From positions 1-19,226 of the forward strand of contig JALNQF010000619.1 of the NCBI GenBank assembly GCA_028456385.1: 19,226 bases of DNA. The letters are read 5' to 3'. This document shows positions 17,385-19,226 of this stretch, one piece after another; within the stretch, counting starts at the first letter, position 1, and each line of letters opens with the position of its first letter. The stretch is from Ophiosphaerella korrae. Lineage: Eukaryota; Ascomycota; Dothideomycetes; Pleosporales; Phaeosphaeriaceae. A program made the position numbers and the translations under genes. The notes below the pieces were generated by a model. It made no database searches, was not told where the DNA came from, and worked only from the letters and a program-made list of their open reading frames with translations.

Positions 17385-19226
17385 CTAAGCTTTCTTAGAA
17401 GTACTTATTATAGTAGATTTTTTATATTCCTCTAATATAGCTACGTAATAGTCTAGGTTACTAGCTAGTTTCTAAGTAGCTTCCTCTATAGACTAGCCTA
17501 GCTATTTTATTAGGTACTCTCTTCCTCTAGCCTTTATATCCTTATAATCTAAGATTCTTTTAACTTTATAGTAGTTTCCTAATATAATATTATCTAGGAT
17601 TTAGATATTACCTAGTTAAAAATTTACTTCTAGTAATAGTGTATACTATAGTTCTAATAGAGATATATTAAATATAAGATATATTTAAGCTATTAATAGA
17701 AAGAGGTTAAGCTTATATACTAGCTTACCTATCTTTTTATTAATTAAAAATAGTCTAAGATATTATATATTAAATTTCTTAGATAAGTAGTAAGTAGTAA
17801 TATTCTTTAATCTTAATATTACTTCCTCGCCTTTAGTAAAGTACTTGTTTTCCCTTTTTATATTATACTATTTCTTATTATAAAACTAGGTATACTAGAG
17901 ACTTACTTTTACTACTTTCTATATTTTAGCTTATTAATTAAGGCGTCTTATAACTTACTACCTAAGTACTAGGACTTTTCTATATATATTCTATTAGGAG
18001 TCTAGTTACCTTAGCTAATATTTATTAGAAATACTATTAAATCCTTTAAGATCTATACTAAACGCTACGCGTATAAGGCTTTAGCTATATACTAAATACT
18101 TTTTTAAATTATAAGTATACTCTACGTATAAAAGTAATAATACCTAGTTATCTTACTAGTAATTTATATAGATCCTTAAGTACGTCTCTAATTTTTAGTT
18201 CTACTTTTTAGTCTACCTATCTATCTATAGGTAAAAAGCTATACTTAATTAATAGTTAATTTTAAGGTAATAGTATATATTAGACTAGAATTAGCTTGTA
18301 AAGATAGACTTTCTATCTAATAGTAGGGTATCTAGGAGACCTTACTTTAAAAAGTATTAATTTATTAATAAATTAGCTACTCTTTATACTATAATTATTT
18401 TACTTATAAAAAGGTATTAGACGTACTTTATAAACTAGTCTATAAGTACTAGAATTAAGTTAAACTTATTCTCTTTTATATCTCTTAAGACTATTAAGTC
18501 TATTATAAAGTCTAATAAAAAGTAATACTATACTATTATAGGTACTAGTAGTAGTACTAGTATTTTCTAGGGCTTATACTTTTAAATCTTATTTAGTTAA
18601 TATATAAAGTATCTCTTAATATAGTTATAAATATCTAGGAGAAGACGTAGCTAATAATACTTATACTATAGTAAGTCTATAGTCTTATTAGTCTTATAGT
18701 AGCTACCTATTAGGTTAGTATAGTTTTTTTATAGGATATTTTAGTAGAAGGCTCTATTATTAAGAATCTATACTTTCTTACTCTTATATAAAATACTACT
18801 AGAGTTAAACTTCTAGTTATAGTTACTTTTCTTTACTCTACCTACTTTCTAGAAGCTCTTTACTATATATACAAGATAAGCTATATCTTTTTCTTATACT
18901 TAATAGATAAACTCTATAAAGCGTTCTAGAATTTCTAGAGTATAAGTATCTTTATCTTACGTTACTTTACGCGTAAACCTATTTAAAGATAAAATACTAT
19001 ATATTATAGCTTTTATAAGCTCTTCTATAACTTTATAAGTTTACTTAGCTTTAGATATAATACTTCTTACTTTATTACTATTAATAGTAGTAGAAAGAGG
19101 TATACCTAATAGTAACGTATTACTAAGTTCTTATAAAGTAGACTTTACGCAAGATAACTTAATAAAGTAGTTTTAATAATTAACTAAAAAGAGTAAATAG
19201 TAGATAAAGCTATCTAAGTAAGTACT
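17385..19226 (-). mobile_element. Second chromovirus family (E3), pol 3' half, running off the right edge
   Basis: The integrase and chromodomain protein is clearly related to chromoviruses but does not align at DNA level with E1 or E2, and the protein motifs differ. Its chromodomain fragment is EYLIKWLGW rather than NYYLVKW. Reverse transcriptase, protease and gag should lie beyond 19226. E2 seems to have inserted on its 3' side. Borders other than the coding end are unknown. Confidence 0.82.
17385..19226 (-). pseudogene. E3 pol: integrase and chromodomain, RIP-inactivated and partial
   Basis: One minus-strand frame (codon starts equal to 2 modulo 3) covers the whole stretch. From the right edge to about 18790 is the linker after RNase H, with VARNKDTYTLEI-like fragments. 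Next come FNSSSILYKSKKVWILNNRAF and, at 18707, GSYYKTNKTIDLLWYKYYW. This is the integrase zinc-binding region, with the H of the expected G-H now Y. LILVLIDWFIKY (first catalytic D, codon 18438-18440) and LLLDRKSIFTSWFWS (second D kept, about 18300) mark the core. From 17831 the C-terminal part reads GEEVILRLKNITT and LVYKLNLFLLIA, and then the chromodomain GREYLIKWLGW, IEEATWKLASNLDYY and LEEY (ending 17424). The frame closes at TAG 17385-17387, which could be a true stop or a mutated codon. No frameshift is seen. Stops are TAA and TAG only. Confidence 0.82.

Noticed and set aside
1..19226. Mitochondrial or organelle DNA because of the high AT content
   Set aside because: No mitochondrial genes or tRNAs were seen. 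The AT bias is specific to CpA/TpG loss and the content is nuclear retrotransposons.

Overview
This window looks like a piece of an AT-rich, gene-poor block from the genome of a filamentous ascomycete fungus (Pezizomycotina). It appears to hold only dead transposable elements. The sequence carries a very strong repeat-induced point mutation (RIP) signature. CpA, and its complement TpG, are almost gone and have been replaced by TpA; ATG is nearly absent; and every reading frame is full of TAA and TAG but, as far as I can see, never TGA. No live host gene, tRNA, rRNA or CRISPR array was seen.

Layout. (1) Bases 1 to about 3240 hold a Ty1/copia retrotransposon on the minus strand. It runs off the left edge; a protease-like motif, integrase and linker are readable, and a gag-like part is barely readable. 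(2) About 3480-7996 is a Ty3/gypsy chromovirus copy (here E1) on the minus strand. It has protease, reverse transcriptase, integrase and chromodomain, but gag and both LTRs are missing. (3) 7997-9902 is mostly unreadable, with one degraded plus-strand reading frame (about 8941-9645) of unknown nature. (4) 9908-16975 is a structurally complete chromovirus (E2), also minus strand. It has two LTRs (495 and 441 bp), a perfect 5-bp target duplication TCTTC (9903-9907 and 16976-16980), a polypurine tract and one continuous gag-pol frame of about 1,817 codons (16473 to 11020), broken only by in-frame stops. (5) 17385-19226 is the 3' half of pol from a second, different chromovirus family (E3), minus strand, running off the right edge.

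How it fits together. E1 and E2 belong to the same family, roughly 90% alike in the blocks I compared by eye, but they arrived separately. E2 inserted into older sequence, so base 9907 was once joined to about 16981. RIP then disarmed all the elements. The protease D-S-G-A became N-S-R-A, the reverse transcriptase Y-L-D-D became Y-L-D-N, and the last integrase acidic residue became K. Each change is explained by CpA-to-TpA mutation on one strand or the other.

The least expected features are three. A degraded plus-strand (antisense) reading frame lies between pol and the 3' LTR of E2, and its C-terminal half can be matched in E1. A 54-bp LTR repeat present three times in one LTR and twice in the other accounts exactly for their length difference. 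The few CpA/TpG sites that survive show a strong strand and upstream-base bias.
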